Part shown: piece by piece, positions 42,570 through 52,164 of the stretch
How the letters are laid out: every line of letters begins with the position of its first letter
Position numbering within the stretch: position 1 is the stretch's first letter
Source of the DNA: Celeribacter sp. PS-C1
Lineage (GTDB): Bacteria; Pseudomonadota; Alphaproteobacteria; Rhodobacterales; Rhodobacteraceae
Direction: 5' to 3'
Assembly (NCBI RefSeq): GCF_019429625.1
Contig: NZ_JAHXRW010000012.1
Location: 46,149 to 110,148 of the forward strand
Length of the DNA stretch: 64,000 nt
Program-made: the position numbers and the translations under genes
Notes under the pieces: generated by a model
Told to the model about the DNA's origin: nothing
Databases searched by the model: none
The model's input: the letters and a program-made list of their open reading frames with translations, nothing else

Positions 42570-44831
42570 TCAAAGACGCCGTGCTGCGGCAACAAGAGCC
42601 TGTCCAAGCGCCAGACCACCGTCATTGGCGGGGGTTTTGGTGTGGATCAGAACGGGGGTGTTTGGCAGGGCGTCGCCCAACGACTTGAGTGTCAGGTCCA
42701 AGAGCAAAGCATTCTGGAAACATCCCCCCGACAAAGCCACCGCCTGCGCTCCCGTTCCGGCCATGGCCGAGAGCACAGCCCCCTCAAAGCACCGCACGAG
42801 CCACAGGTGAAATGCGAAGGCCAAATCGGCAACGCGAGCGCCCGCGTCGCGCTTGGCGACAAAATACCGGATCATCTCAGAGGGATCGAGCGCTCCACCC
42901 ACCATCGACGCGACCGGCACCCCAATCGCAAGACTGTATCGCGACAAACCACCGGAGGTCCGCGCCAAGGCCTCAAGCCGCATTGCGGCCTCGCCCTCAT
43001 AGCTTTGACGATCGACGCACATCCCAAGAATGGCCGCGACCGCATCAAAAAGACGCCCAACGCTCGACGACATCGGGCAATTCACGCCCTTTTCGACCGC
43101 CATCCGCGCCATCGCCAGAGGTTTGTCGGAAAATGCCTCATCGGCCCAATCTGACAGCCCCGCCTGATCCAGCCGCGCCAGAGCATTGCGCCACGGCTCT
43201 TTCGCCGCCATATCGCCCCCGATCAAGGGCGCGGGTTTGAGCCAAGCCTTGCGCTCTAATCCACGATAATCGCCAAGTAGGATTTCGCCGCCCCAGACCG
43301 TGCCATCGGTGCCAAACCCCGTGCCATCCAGAATAACGCCAACCACCTTGCCGCCCTCCAAAGGCCAGCCATTCTCGCCCAAACAGGCCGTCAGATGCGC
43401 GTGGTGGTGCTGCACCTCTTCGACCGGCAGACCTTTGGTTTGCGCATGGATCGAGGCGCGAAACCCCGGATGGAGATCACAGGCCACGACCTCCGGATGA
43501 TGATCGAAAAGTTCGGCATAATCCGCGTCAGCCTTGAGAAACGCCTCGAAACACAGCGCATCGTCGAGATCGCCAAGGTGTTGCCCCAAAAGCGCCTGCC
43601 CGTCCTTGATCAGGCAAATCGCGCCCTTCATCTGGCCCCCATAGGCGGCAATCTGTGGCGCGGCCTCAAAGCCTTTGGGCAAGAGCAAGGTCCCCGGCAC
43701 CCGCCCACGGGCACGACGCAGGACCATTGGCCCGTGTGGGGTGATCCGCTCGACCGAGTCGTCCATCCGCCGGGCGATGTCGCGATCATGCATCAAAAAA
43801 GCATCGGCAAAGTCGGATAGCTTGTCCAAGGCTTCCACGTTGCCGATCACCTGCGGCTCTCCGGACAGGTTGCCCGAGGTCATCACCAAAGGCCCGCCCA
43901 CCGCCGCAATCAACAGGTGATGCAACGGTGTGTAGGGCAACATCCAACCCAATGTGTTCTGCCCCGGCGCGATCCCATCGGGCATCTGCCGCGCGGTCAG
44001 CAAGACGATGGGCGCCGCCGGATCGCGCAAGAGCGCCTCTTCAGACACGCTCACCTCACACCAGTCGCGGATCATGTCCATGGTGCCCATGAGAGCAAAG
44101 GGCTTGGCCGGTCGATGCTTGCGCTGCCTGAGCCGCACAACCGCCTCGGCGTTCCGCGCGTCACAGGCCAGATGAAACCCACCCAAGCCCTTCACCGCGA
44201 TGACGTCTCCATTGCACAGCAAGCGGGCCGCCCGAGCAAGCGGCTCTCCTTCGCCTTTTGGCTCAAGCCACAGCTGAGGCCCGCAGTCCGGGCAAGCCAC
44301 CGGCTGGGCGTGAAAGCGGCGATCTTCGGGGGTGTCGTATTCCGCGCGACAAGCCGCGCACATCTCGAAAGGCGCCATGGTCGTGTTTCCGCGATCATAG
44401 GGCAGCCGTTCGACGATGGTGAACCGCGGACCGCAATGGGTGCAGTTGGTGAACGCATATCCGGCCCGGCGCTCCTTGAGATCAAAGACCTCTTGACGAC
44501 AGGCCTCGCAGGTCGCCGCATCGGGCGTCACACGGGTGCGGGCGGCGCCGGCTTGGGAGGCCACAATTTCGAACCCCTCCGCCGCGCCTTGAATGTCACG
44601 ACACTCGACCGCGTCGATCCGCGCCAACGGCGGCATTTCTGCGCGCAACCGCTCTTCAAAGCCTTTCGCCTCACCGAACAGGCGGATCAGCACACCTTCG
44701 GCATCGTTGCGCACATCTCCGGTCAGCCCCATGTCACGCGCCAGCCGCCAGACGAAGGGCCGAAAGCCCACGCCCTGCACCTGACCGCGCACCCGGATCT
44801 CAAGGCCGGTATCATCTCCTTTGGGCTTCAA
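42570..44831 (-). CDS. hypF: Carbamoyltransferase HypF
   Basis: The 753-residue protein has all four modules. They are an acylphosphatase domain (GQVQGVGFRPFVWRLA), zinc fingers with paired CxxC (CEAC, CTHC, CAAC, CPDC), a YrdC domain and a C-terminal Kae1-like domain ending near ALSGGCFQNALLL. It makes the carbamoyl group used by HypE for the cyanide ligands. The start is TTG, with GAGG ten bases upstream; the conserved sequence begins only a few residues in. It follows hupV by 12 bases and ends before the hupS promoter. Confidence 0.96.
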   Translation of the reverse strand: MKPKGDDTGLEIRVRGQVQGVGFRPFVWRLARDMGLTGDVRNDAEGVLIRLFGEAKGFEERLRAEMPPLARIDAVECRDIQGAAEGFEIVASQAGAARTRVTPDAATCEACRQEVFDLKERRAGYAFTNCTHCGPRFTIVERLPYDRGNTTMAPFEMCAACRAEYDTPEDRRFHAQPVACPDCGPQLWLEPKGEGEPLARAARLLCNGDVIAVKGLGGFHLACDARNAEAVVRLRQRKHRPAKPFALMGTMDMIRDWCEVSVSEEALLRDPAAPIVLLTARQMPDGIAPGQNTLGWMLPYTPLHHLLIAAVGGPLVMTSGNLSGEPQVIGNVEALDKLSDFADAFLMHDRDIARRMDDSVERITPHGPMVLRRARGRVPGTLLLPKGFEAAPQIAAYGGQMKGAICLIKDGQALLGQHLGDLDDALCFEAFLKADADYAELFDHHPEVVACDLHPGFRASIHAQTKGLPVEEVQHHHAHLTACLGENGWPLEGGKVVGVILDGTGFGTDGTVWGGEILLGDYRGLERKAWLKPAPLIGGDMAAKEPWRNALARLDQAGLSDWADEAFSDKPLAMARMAVEKGVNCPMSSSVGRLFDAVAAILGMCVDRQSYEGEAAMRLEALARTSGGLSRYSLAIGVPVASMVGGALDPSEMIRYFVAKRDAGARVADLAFAFHLWLVRCFEGAVLSAMAGTGAQAVALSGGCFQNALLLDLTLKSLGDALPNTPVLIHTKTPANDGGLALGQALVAAARRL

Positions 44832-44843
44832 AGACTTACATCC

Positions 44844-46277
44844 TCAATGAACCGTGCAGACCATGCAGGGGTCAAAGGAGCGCACGATATGCTGCACCGA
44901 AATGGGCGTGTCCTCGCCCGCGCGAACCGGCGCGCCGACCAGAGCCGCCTCGACGGGTCCCGGCACGCCTCTTTCGTCTCGCGGCGAGAAATTCCACGTC
45001 GTCGGCGCGATGATCTGATACGAGGTCACACGCCCGCCCTCGACACGCATCCAATGCCCCAACGCGCCACGCGCCGCTTCGACCAGACCGACGCCTTCGC
45101 CGTCGCTCGGCAGTTTGACATGGCGCATAAACGGCGCGCGCGGATCGATGGAGGCCAGAAGGCGCTCCATCTCGACCTGTGTCCGGGCCAGTTCCAAAAC
45201 GCGGCCCAGAACGCGCGCCCGCACGGAGCCCTCCCGCGCCAGCGCCTTTGCCAAAGGATGGCCATCAATCGCCTGCCGCGAGAGCGCGCCGGTTTCATAG
45301 GTCAGCCCGGCAAGACGCGGCGCCTTGCACCAGCTATAGGCCTCATCGCGCATCTCTTCATCCGGGCGGGTCATGCCGTTCGACGGATGTGCCGCCTCGC
45401 CCAGCATCCAGCTGTGCGAAATCTCCTCGACGATCTGCTCGGGATGCAAGGGGCCGGAGGTGCCGTCCACAAGCGTGCCACGTTCAAACACCGGGCCGCT
45501 GGGCGAGGGATAGGCCCCAAAAGAGAGATAGCGCCCGGACGCAAGCCCTGAGCCTTCGAGCGACAAATCCTGCGCAATGTTCAAAAACAGAGCGATATCG
45601 CCGGTCTCCCACCCGCTCACCTGATCGAGGGTCTCCAACTCCAGAAACCGTTCCAACGGCGCGCCGAACATCACCTCTTCGAGATAGCTGCGAAAGGCGG
45701 CGAGATCGGCCGACAGGCGGACCTTGTCACGGGCAGAGGGCGCGCGCGTCACGCCTCCCGGCTGGATCGCCAAGGTGTGCGGCCACTTGCCGCCCAAAAG
45801 CCCCACAATATGCAACAGCCCGGCGCGGGCCTCGGTCGCGCGTTTCAGCGCCGATCCTTTGGCCGCCGTAAAGCGGTCCAACGCGCGCCCGTGCCAAGGC
45901 CGGTCGGCATACACAGGGCGCGCGAAATCCGGCATAAAGAAGAGATTGAAATGCATGAGATGGTCGGACACGTTTTCGACCATATGCAAAAGCTGGGCGA
46001 CCTTCGCGCCTTCCGGACTGGGCGTTTTGCCCGCAAAATCCGCAAGCGCCATCGCGGCCGCCATGGATTGACTGATCGAGCAAATGCCACAGATGCGCGG
46101 CACGATGGTGAGCGCATCCATCGGACCTTTGCCCTCCATGATGCGTTCAAACCCGCGAAACAGCGGCGAATTGGCATAGGCCGCCGCGACCCGGCCATCC
46201 TGCACGTCGAGACGAAGCTCAAGATCGCCCTCAACACGATTGAAAGGGCCAACCAGAAGGGTCGTGTTGTCAGTCAT
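44844..46277 (-). CDS. hupV: H2-sensing hydrogenase large subunit HupV
   Basis: The 477-residue protein is a regulatory-hydrogenase large subunit. It has RICGICSISQ (C63, C66) and ends exactly at DPCMVCTVH (C471, C474, H477). The cleavable C-terminal peptide of energy-conserving hydrogenases is absent, so no HupD step is needed. With HupU it binds H2 and signals to HupT. It overlaps hupU by eight bases. Confidence 0.97.
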   Translation of the reverse strand: MTDNTTLLVGPFNRVEGDLELRLDVQDGRVAAAYANSPLFRGFERIMEGKGPMDALTIVPRICGICSISQSMAAAMALADFAGKTPSPEGAKVAQLLHMVENVSDHLMHFNLFFMPDFARPVYADRPWHGRALDRFTAAKGSALKRATEARAGLLHIVGLLGGKWPHTLAIQPGGVTRAPSARDKVRLSADLAAFRSYLEEVMFGAPLERFLELETLDQVSGWETGDIALFLNIAQDLSLEGSGLASGRYLSFGAYPSPSGPVFERGTLVDGTSGPLHPEQIVEEISHSWMLGEAAHPSNGMTRPDEEMRDEAYSWCKAPRLAGLTYETGALSRQAIDGHPLAKALAREGSVRARVLGRVLELARTQVEMERLLASIDPRAPFMRHVKLPSDGEGVGLVEAARGALGHWMRVEGGRVTSYQIIAPTTWNFSPRDERGVPGPVEAALVGAPVRAGEDTPISVQHIVRSFDPCMVCTVH

Positions 46278-47265
46278 TCTTGCGGCTCTTCACTGAGGGA
46301 GGAACGAGGATACGGTCGGCGGTCGCGTTCCGCGCGACACGCTCAGGGGTCGCACGTTTCGACAAAGAGGCCAGCGCCATGAACCAGGCTTTCGGCATAT
46401 CGGTCGGCAGGCCCACGGGGATGCCCGCGAATTTCGGGGTCTCGGTAAAGCCATGCCCCGGCTCTTCGAATTCTGGCGCCGTGCAGTTGATGCAAGGGTA
46501 GCCCGCCCGCGTGCAGCTGCCTTCGCCGTTCCAAAGTCGGATGTTGCAATCACCCACTGCCTGCGTGCCAATACAGCCGAGATGCTCCATCATACAGCCC
46601 ATCTGGCTCAACTCCTCAGCCGAGGCTTTGTATTCGTAGAATTCGTTCTTAGTGCAGGCATGGTGCACCAGATTATCTGCGAAAAAGCGCGGTCTGGCGT
46701 AGCTGTCGAGATCCTCCGCGCCCAAGGCGTCGCTGGCCAAAAGCATCAAAGTTTCGGTCACCCAATCGGGATGGGTCGGACAGCCGGAGATATTGATCAC
46801 GGGCAGACCCGCGCGGGACCGAAACGTCGCGGGCAAGGCCGCGCCGCTGTGGCGCCCGTCGTATTGCACGCCCGTGGCATCGGACGGATTGTCCCCTGCA
46901 GAGGTCACACCGCCATAGGTCGCACAGGTGCCGACAGCCACCACATGAGCGGCTTTCGGAGCGAGGCTTTGCACCCAATCGAGCATCGAACGCCCGGTGC
47001 CCCCGAGCATGTGGTAGCGCCCTGTGCCTTTCGGCCCATGAATGATCGAGCCTTCGATGCAGAGAATGTCGAGCGTCTGAGACCCGTCCTCAATGGCCTG
47101 CAACAGATCACGCACCTCCGCCCCGCTCGCCTCAGAGAGCGACGGGTGCCACAGGAACTCAAGCCCTGCAGCATCAAAAAGGTCCATGAGGTTGGGACTT
47201 TCGGCACAGAGCAGCGACATGGTGCAGCCACCGCAGCCCCCCGATTGCAGCCAGAGGATATTCAA
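46270..47265 (-). CDS. hupU: H2-sensing hydrogenase small subunit HupU
   Basis: The 331-residue protein begins [18 protein letters not shown] after a TTG start with AGGGG seven bases upstream. That start overlaps the hupT stop (TTGA). It has no Tat signal, in contrast to HupS, so the complex stays in the cytoplasm. Further cluster cysteines occur in GCMMEHLGCIG, NGEGSCTRAGYPCINC. Its large open frame upstream of the TTG is a shadow of hupT. Confidence 0.96.
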   Translation of the reverse strand: MNILWLQSGGCGGCTMSLLCAESPNLMDLFDAAGLEFLWHPSLSEASGAEVRDLLQAIEDGSQTLDILCIEGSIIHGPKGTGRYHMLGGTGRSMLDWVQSLAPKAAHVVAVGTCATYGGVTSAGDNPSDATGVQYDGRHSGAALPATFRSRAGLPVINISGCPTHPDWVTETLMLLASDALGAEDLDSYARPRFFADNLVHHACTKNEFYEYKASAEELSQMGCMMEHLGCIGTQAVGDCNIRLWNGEGSCTRAGYPCINCTAPEFEEPGHGFTETPKFAGIPVGLPTDMPKAWFMALASLSKRATPERVARNATADRILVPPSVKSRKND

Positions 47266-48593
47266 CGCTGATCCCCTCTCTTGAGCGCGAGGCGGAAACA
47301 GGCGCCTTGGGAGATCCCCTGCACATAGCTGAGCGTCCCGCCATGTTCTTCGACGATCTTTTGAGAAATCGAAAGACCGAGCCCCGTGCCACGCCCCACC
47401 GCTTTCGTGGTGAAGAACGGGTCGAAAATCGCGGCACGCAGGTCTTCGGGCACGCCCGGCCCGTTGTCGCAGACCTGCATGACGGCCATCTCGCCTTCGT
47501 AAGACAGCCGAACCTGAATCTCCGGAGCCTCGATGGCCTCCATCGCGTCGGCGGCGTTCTGAACCAGATTCATGATCACCTGCTGAACATGGCCCGAACG
47601 CCCCAGCGCCATGCAGGTGCTTTCGCCCGTCACTGTGATTTTCATCTGACGCTTCAGGCCGCGCTGCACCCATTGCGCGCCGATCTTGGCGGTTTGCGTC
47701 AAATCGAAGGGCGCCACCTCTCCCGATCCTTCGGCGGACAGTCGGCGCAGGTCTTCGACGATGTCGCGCACCCGCTCGGCCCCGTCCCGCGCACCCTCGA
47801 TGGCGACACGCAGGTTTTTCAGATCACGTTCGAGTTTGAGTTCCGCGCGCAAGGCGACAAGCTCTTCGCGGCTCGCGCCCGATTGCACCTGCTCGAAATA
47901 GGACTCAAAGCGGTCGAGGTATTTTTGCAGGCTATGGGTGTTGGCATAGACAAAGGAAATCGGGTTGTTCAACTCATGCGCCACGCCCGCAAGCAACCGC
48001 CCCAGAGAAGCCAGCTTTTCAGTGCGCACCAATTGGGTCTGCGCCTGTTTCAACTCTTCATGGCTGCTTTCAAGTTCACGATAGGCCTGACGCAATTCGC
48101 CGAGCGGCCGACCGGTCAGGATAAACCCGCTGATCCGTTTGCGCCGGTCCAGCCGAGGCGCGACGCGAAAGTCCACCGGGCTCGCCCCATTCAAGGTTTC
48201 GAGATCGACTTCAAAGGTCTGTTCCACCTTTTCACGCGCGACTTCGGACATGGCCGCACTCATGCGATCACGCATCTCGCCCTCAAAGAACCCCACGACG
48301 GGCCGCCCGATCAACGCGTCCTTATCGCCACCAATGGCGGCACAAAAGGATTGGCTGAGATCGGCGATGAACCCGTCCTTGTCCGTCACGACGAGATAAT
48401 CGGAGATCGAGGTCATGATCGACCGCAGGAAGCTGCGCAGCGTGGAAAGTTCTGTATTTCTGGCTTCCAGCTGTTCCTGATAATCGACCAACTCGGCATA
48501 GGTCTTGTCCACGGCGTCGAGCACATCGACCCACGCCGCGTCATCGAAGCCGGGCTTTAGCTCATCACCCAGTCGAGAGGAAATATTCGTCAT
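47262..48593 (-). CDS. hupT: Hydrogenase sensor histidine kinase HupT
   Basis: The 443-residue soluble kinase has a PAS domain (about residues 55-165) and a coiled segment ([16 protein letters not shown]). The phospho-acceptor is H206 in GVAHELNNP. The ATPase part carries [20 protein letters not shown] and [10 protein letters not shown]. In Rhodobacter HupT phosphorylates HupR in the absence of H2 and is gated through the PAS domain by HupUV. I chose the ATG at 48593 with GGAGG upstream; the frame extends 43 codons further without support. It opens the hupTUV-hypF operon. Confidence 0.96.
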   Translation of the reverse strand: MTNISSRLGDELKPGFDDAAWVDVLDAVDKTYAELVDYQEQLEARNTELSTLRSFLRSIMTSISDYLVVTDKDGFIADLSQSFCAAIGGDKDALIGRPVVGFFEGEMRDRMSAAMSEVAREKVEQTFEVDLETLNGASPVDFRVAPRLDRRKRISGFILTGRPLGELRQAYRELESSHEELKQAQTQLVRTEKLASLGRLLAGVAHELNNPISFVYANTHSLQKYLDRFESYFEQVQSGASREELVALRAELKLERDLKNLRVAIEGARDGAERVRDIVEDLRRLSAEGSGEVAPFDLTQTAKIGAQWVQRGLKRQMKITVTGESTCMALGRSGHVQQVIMNLVQNAADAMEAIEAPEIQVRLSYEGEMAVMQVCDNGPGVPEDLRAAIFDPFFTTKAVGRGTGLGLSISQKIVEEHGGTLSYVQGISQGACFRLALKRGDQR

Positions 48594-48816
48594 CTGATCG
48601 CCTCCGGTGCCTAAGCGTGTCAGGCAAGACACTGGGACGCAATAGGAAATGCCGCCCGGCTTTGGCGCATATGGCAAATGAGACAATCCGGCGCGGGCAT
48701 TCCATGAACGCCCTGTCGCCAAAGGGGGAGCATTCGGTCATCGCAAAAGACCAAAATGCACCCCCAACTCTTTGTCGGTCAGTCTTCGTCTCGGGAAGGG
48801 GCTTGGGATAGAGAAC

Positions 48817-49794
48817 TCAAGCCTCCTCCAACTCCTGTGTCTTGGCCTTTTTCAATTTCCAGCGCTGCACCAGCACCGCGATGCCGCCGGGTTCGAAGAG
48901 CATCATCCCAATCGCAGCTGCGCCGAGGATGATCATATAGATCGGCCCGTAACCCGAGAGGTTCTCCCGAAGAAGCACAAAGAGCACGGCGCCAATGATC
49001 GGCCCGATGATCCGCCCCATGCCGCCGATCACGACCATGAAGATGATGAACACCGTCCAGTCGGTCAAGCTGAAAGAGCCGCTCGGATTCACCCGCAGTT
49101 TTTGCAGCGTATTCACAGCGCCGAGAAGCGACAGGAACGCGCCGGAGACCACAAAGAGCATCGCCTTAACCGCATTCGGATTGACGCCGAGCGCCATGGC
49201 CGCCGTTTCATTGTCCCGCATCGCGCGGAGCGAATAGCCACGGCGCGAGTGCATCACGAGGATGATCAGAAAGATCACGAGAACCAGAATGGCAAAGCTG
49301 AGCCAGTAAATGTTCTCAACGCGCGACGAGGTGCTGGCCCCGAAGGCCTTTACAATCTGCGGACGCAAGCTGATGCCAGAGCCGCCGCCAAAGCCCGGAA
49401 GTTTGCCGGCCACCAACATGAAGACCTCCGCCAGCACCCAACTGCCGATGGCAAAATAGGCAACGCGCATGCGGCTCAGGATTGCAAAGACCGGAAGCGA
49501 CAGCAACGCACCGAAAGGCAGTGTCAGCGCCATGCTCAGGAACGGGTTCAGCCCCAGATGCGTCGTCAGGCCAAAGAAGGCGTAGCCCCCAGCACCGACA
49601 AAGGCGTGCTGACCGATCGAGACAACGCCGCCGAACCCGGCCAACAGGTTCCACAACTGAGCGACGGACATGATGATAAACAGATCGGTCAAATAGCGCA
49701 TGGTGCCATTGTCCACGAAGAACGGGAGCGGAACCATGACAGCCACGGAAAGACCAAGGACTGCAAGAGGAAGCTTTTGGGATCCAGAAGTCAT
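48817..49794 (-). CDS. Branched-chain amino acid-type ABC transporter permease (LivM, second system)
   Basis: The 325-residue permease has NLLAGFGGVVSIGQHAFVGA, the coupling loop RRGYSLRAMRDNETAAMALG and VIGGMGRIIGPIIGAVLF. I chose the ATG at 49794, four bases after the LivH stop with GGTGA before it; an ATG 15 bases earlier inside LivH is possible. It is the last gene of the second Liv operon, 223 bases from hupT, which is transcribed in the same direction. Confidence 0.9.
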   Translation of the reverse strand: MTSGSQKLPLAVLGLSVAVMVPLPFFVDNGTMRYLTDLFIIMSVAQLWNLLAGFGGVVSIGQHAFVGAGGYAFFGLTTHLGLNPFLSMALTLPFGALLSLPVFAILSRMRVAYFAIGSWVLAEVFMLVAGKLPGFGGGSGISLRPQIVKAFGASTSSRVENIYWLSFAILVLVIFLIILVMHSRRGYSLRAMRDNETAAMALGVNPNAVKAMLFVVSGAFLSLLGAVNTLQKLRVNPSGSFSLTDWTVFIIFMVVIGGMGRIIGPIIGAVLFVLLRENLSGYGPIYMIILGAAAIGMMLFEPGGIAVLVQRWKLKKAKTQELEEA

Positions 49795-49798
49795 GATG

Positions 49799-50665
49799 TC
49801 ACCCGTCATTTTTGGGGAAGAGGCCGCGCGGACGCAGGATGAGAAGGATCAGAAAGACCAAATGGCCGGACAGCACCTGCCATGAGGCATCGATCTGCGC
49901 GCCCAACATCTGCGCAATGCCAATGATGACCCCGCCAACCAAGGTGCCCCACATGGAGCCAAGACCACCGATCACGATGGCTTCGAAGGCGGTCAACAGG
50001 CGCGTCGGACCGCTGGCCGGATCAAAGTTCCCGCGCACGGACATGAGCATCGCCGCGATGGCAACGGTCACCATCACGATGACAAAGGCCTTTCGAAACA
50101 CCGCACGCGTATCCAGCCCCAGCATGGCGGCGTTCGCCTCGTTGTCCGACACCGCCCGCAGGGCGCGCCCGAAAGAGGTGCGGTAGATCATCAACTGCAA
50201 CCCTCCGATGAGGGCCACGGCGGCCCCGAAGATCAACAGAGAGAAGACCCCCACATGCAGATCGGGAAGGATTTCAACGCTGGCTTGTTCCAAACGCCCG
50301 ATGCTGAGTTTTTGCGGGTCGGCGCCAAATCCGAGCAGCATCAAGTTCTGCAAGATGATCGACAGACCGAAGGCGACAAGAAGCGGGATCAGCGGATCGT
50401 GCCGCGGCACGAATTCGAAAAGTCCCCGCTGGAGAAACCACCCCGCACCCGCCGCAAGAAGCAGCACCGCAGGCGCGGCCACGACGATGGAAACCCCGAA
50501 AAAATCGGTCACCGTCAGACCGACGTAGGCCAAGAGGACGATCAAATCGCCATGCGCGATATTCACGATCCGCATCACGCCAAACACCAGGCTCAGGCCC
50601 AGCGCGTAGAGCGCGAAGAGGCCGCCCAAAAGCGTGCCCTGCACAAGAGTATTTACCAGTTCCAC
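49799..50665 (-). CDS. Branched-chain amino acid-type ABC transporter permease (LivH, second system)
   Basis: The 288-residue permease starts with NTLVQGTLLGGLFALYALGL. It has RIVNIAHGDLIVLLAYVG, the loop RTSFGRALRAVSDNEANAAM and GGLGSMWGTLVGGVIIG. It is only distantly similar to the LivH at 12467-13348, so the two systems are not recent duplicates. It lies two bases after the LivF gene. Confidence 0.92.
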   Translation of the reverse strand: MELVNTLVQGTLLGGLFALYALGLSLVFGVMRIVNIAHGDLIVLLAYVGLTVTDFFGVSIVVAAPAVLLLAAGAGWFLQRGLFEFVPRHDPLIPLLVAFGLSIILQNLMLLGFGADPQKLSIGRLEQASVEILPDLHVGVFSLLIFGAAVALIGGLQLMIYRTSFGRALRAVSDNEANAAMLGLDTRAVFRKAFVIVMVTVAIAAMLMSVRGNFDPASGPTRLLTAFEAIVIGGLGSMWGTLVGGVIIGIAQMLGAQIDASWQVLSGHLVFLILLILRPRGLFPKNDG

Positions 50666-50667
50666 GT

Positions 50668-51378
50668 CTATCTCCCAAAATAAGCTTGCGCGACACGCGT
50701 CTCATCCGCCTCATCGGAGGCCCCGGACAACGACACATGGCCTTCGAGCAGGCAGTAGTACCGGTCGGAAATTTCCAACGCTTTGCGCATGGCCTGTTCG
50801 ACCACGAGGATCGCCAAACCTTCGGACGCAAGTTTGATCAGCTGCTCGTAGAGGCGCCCGATGATGGTCGGGGCGAGGCCGAGGCTGATCTCGTCGCACA
50901 AAAGCACACGCGGGTTGGTCATCAACGCGCGCGCGATCGCAATCATCTGCTGCTGGCCGCCCGAGAGCATCGTCCCGGAAATGTGGCGTTTGGGAACGAG
51001 GTCCGGGAACAGCTCATAGATGTGATCAAGCGTCCACGGGTCTTTGCCGTGGAGCTGACCCAATTGCCCGCCCAAAAGGATATTCTCTTCGACGCTCAGC
51101 GACGGAAAAATACGCCGGCCCTCCGGCACGAGACCGATCCCGGCATGAACGATGTCCGGCGGCGTCAGGCCCAAAAGCTCGCGCCCGTCGAGTGTGATGC
51201 TGCCTGTCGCCTCACCTTCGGTGCCACAGATGCCCCGGATCAGCGAACTTTTCCCCGCCCCGTTCGCCCCGATGACGGAGACGATTTCACCGGCGTCGAT
51301 GTCGATGTCCATGCCGTGCAAGGCGGCGAACTGGCCGTAGTTCAGATGAAGATCCCGAATGCTTAACAACGCGCTCAT
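50668..51378 (-). CDS. Branched-chain amino acid-type ABC transporter ATP-binding protein (LivF, second system)
   Basis: The 236-residue ATPase has Walker A GANGAGKSS, where Ser replaces the second Thr/Ser without loss. The signature is LSGGQQQMIAIARAL and Walker B is VLLCDEISLGL. The VVEQAMRKAL segment carries the Gln usual in LivF. It overlaps LivG by four bases. Confidence 0.92.
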   Translation of the reverse strand: MSALLSIRDLHLNYGQFAALHGMDIDIDAGEIVSVIGANGAGKSSLIRGICGTEGEATGSITLDGRELLGLTPPDIVHAGIGLVPEGRRIFPSLSVEENILLGGQLGQLHGKDPWTLDHIYELFPDLVPKRHISGTMLSGGQQQMIAIARALMTNPRVLLCDEISLGLAPTIIGRLYEQLIKLASEGLAILVVEQAMRKALEISDRYYCLLEGHVSLSGASDEADETRVAQAYFGR

Positions 51379-52115
51379 ACTTCCGCCTCCGCTCCGAAAT
51401 AGAGGCGGCGCACTTCGGCGTTCTCCAAAACCTCATCAATCTGCCCCCGCACGACAATCTGCTTGTCGGCGAGCACTGCGACTTCGTCGACAAACCGCGT
51501 GAGCGCATGGACGACGTGTTCGATCCAGATCACGGCCGTGTCGCGCCGCACGACCTTTTGCAAAATGTCGAGAAGGGTGTCGCATTCCGCCTCGGTCAAT
51601 CCGCCCGCAATCTCATCGAGCAACAAAAGCTTGGGCTTCATCGCCGCCGCTTTCGCCAGCTCCAGACGTTTGAGGTCCAACAAGGCCAAAGACTTGGCCA
51701 ACTTGTCCCGGTGATCCCCGAGCCCGGTCATCTCCAGAATGTCATGCGCGCGATCACGCGCCTCATGCAGCCCTAAGCCCGCGCCAGATGTGCATCCGAC
51801 AATCACGTTTTCAGCGACAGTCATGTCGCCAAACGGCTGTGGAATTTGAAAGGTGCGCCCGATGCCGCGCCGACAAGCGTTCCAAGGTTTCATTTGCACC
51901 AGATTGTGGCCTTCGTAGAGCATCTCACCGCCGGTCGGACGGTGCAGGCCGGAAATCAGGTTGAACATCGTGCTCTTGCCCGCACCATTTGGGCCGAGAA
52001 TGCCCAGACGGGCCCCTGGCTCAAGCGTGAGGCTGACATCATTGAAGACCTCGATGCCGCCAAAGGCTTTCGAGACCCCTCGAAGTTCGAGAAGTGGTTT
52101 CAAGATTTTCTCCAT
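51375..52115 (-). CDS. Branched-chain amino acid-type ABC transporter ATP-binding protein (LivG, second system)
   Basis: The 246-residue ATPase has Walker A GPNGAGKST, RTFQIPQPFGDMTVAEN, Walker B LLLLDEIAGGLTEAE and switch histidine in VIWIEHVVHAL. It lies 49 bases after the binding-protein gene and couples to LivF. Confidence 0.92.
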   Translation of the reverse strand: MEKILKPLLELRGVSKAFGGIEVFNDVSLTLEPGARLGILGPNGAGKSTMFNLISGLHRPTGGEMLYEGHNLVQMKPWNACRRGIGRTFQIPQPFGDMTVAENVIVGCTSGAGLGLHEARDRAHDILEMTGLGDHRDKLAKSLALLDLKRLELAKAAAMKPKLLLLDEIAGGLTEAECDTLLDILQKVVRRDTAVIWIEHVVHALTRFVDEVAVLADKQIVVRGQIDEVLENAEVRRLYFGAEAEV

Positions 52116-52164
52116 CGCGTTGGAAAGAGGCCCCTCAACCCGCCCTGCGGATTGAGGGAGAGAC

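Noticed and set aside
43917..45551. Plus-strand frame of 544 codons opposite hypF and hupV
   Set aside because: It spans two real genes on the other strand and has no recognisable motif.
47266..47673. N-terminal extension of the HupU frame
   Set aside because: It lies inside the hupT kinase domain in another frame; conserved HupU sequence begins at the TTG at 47265.
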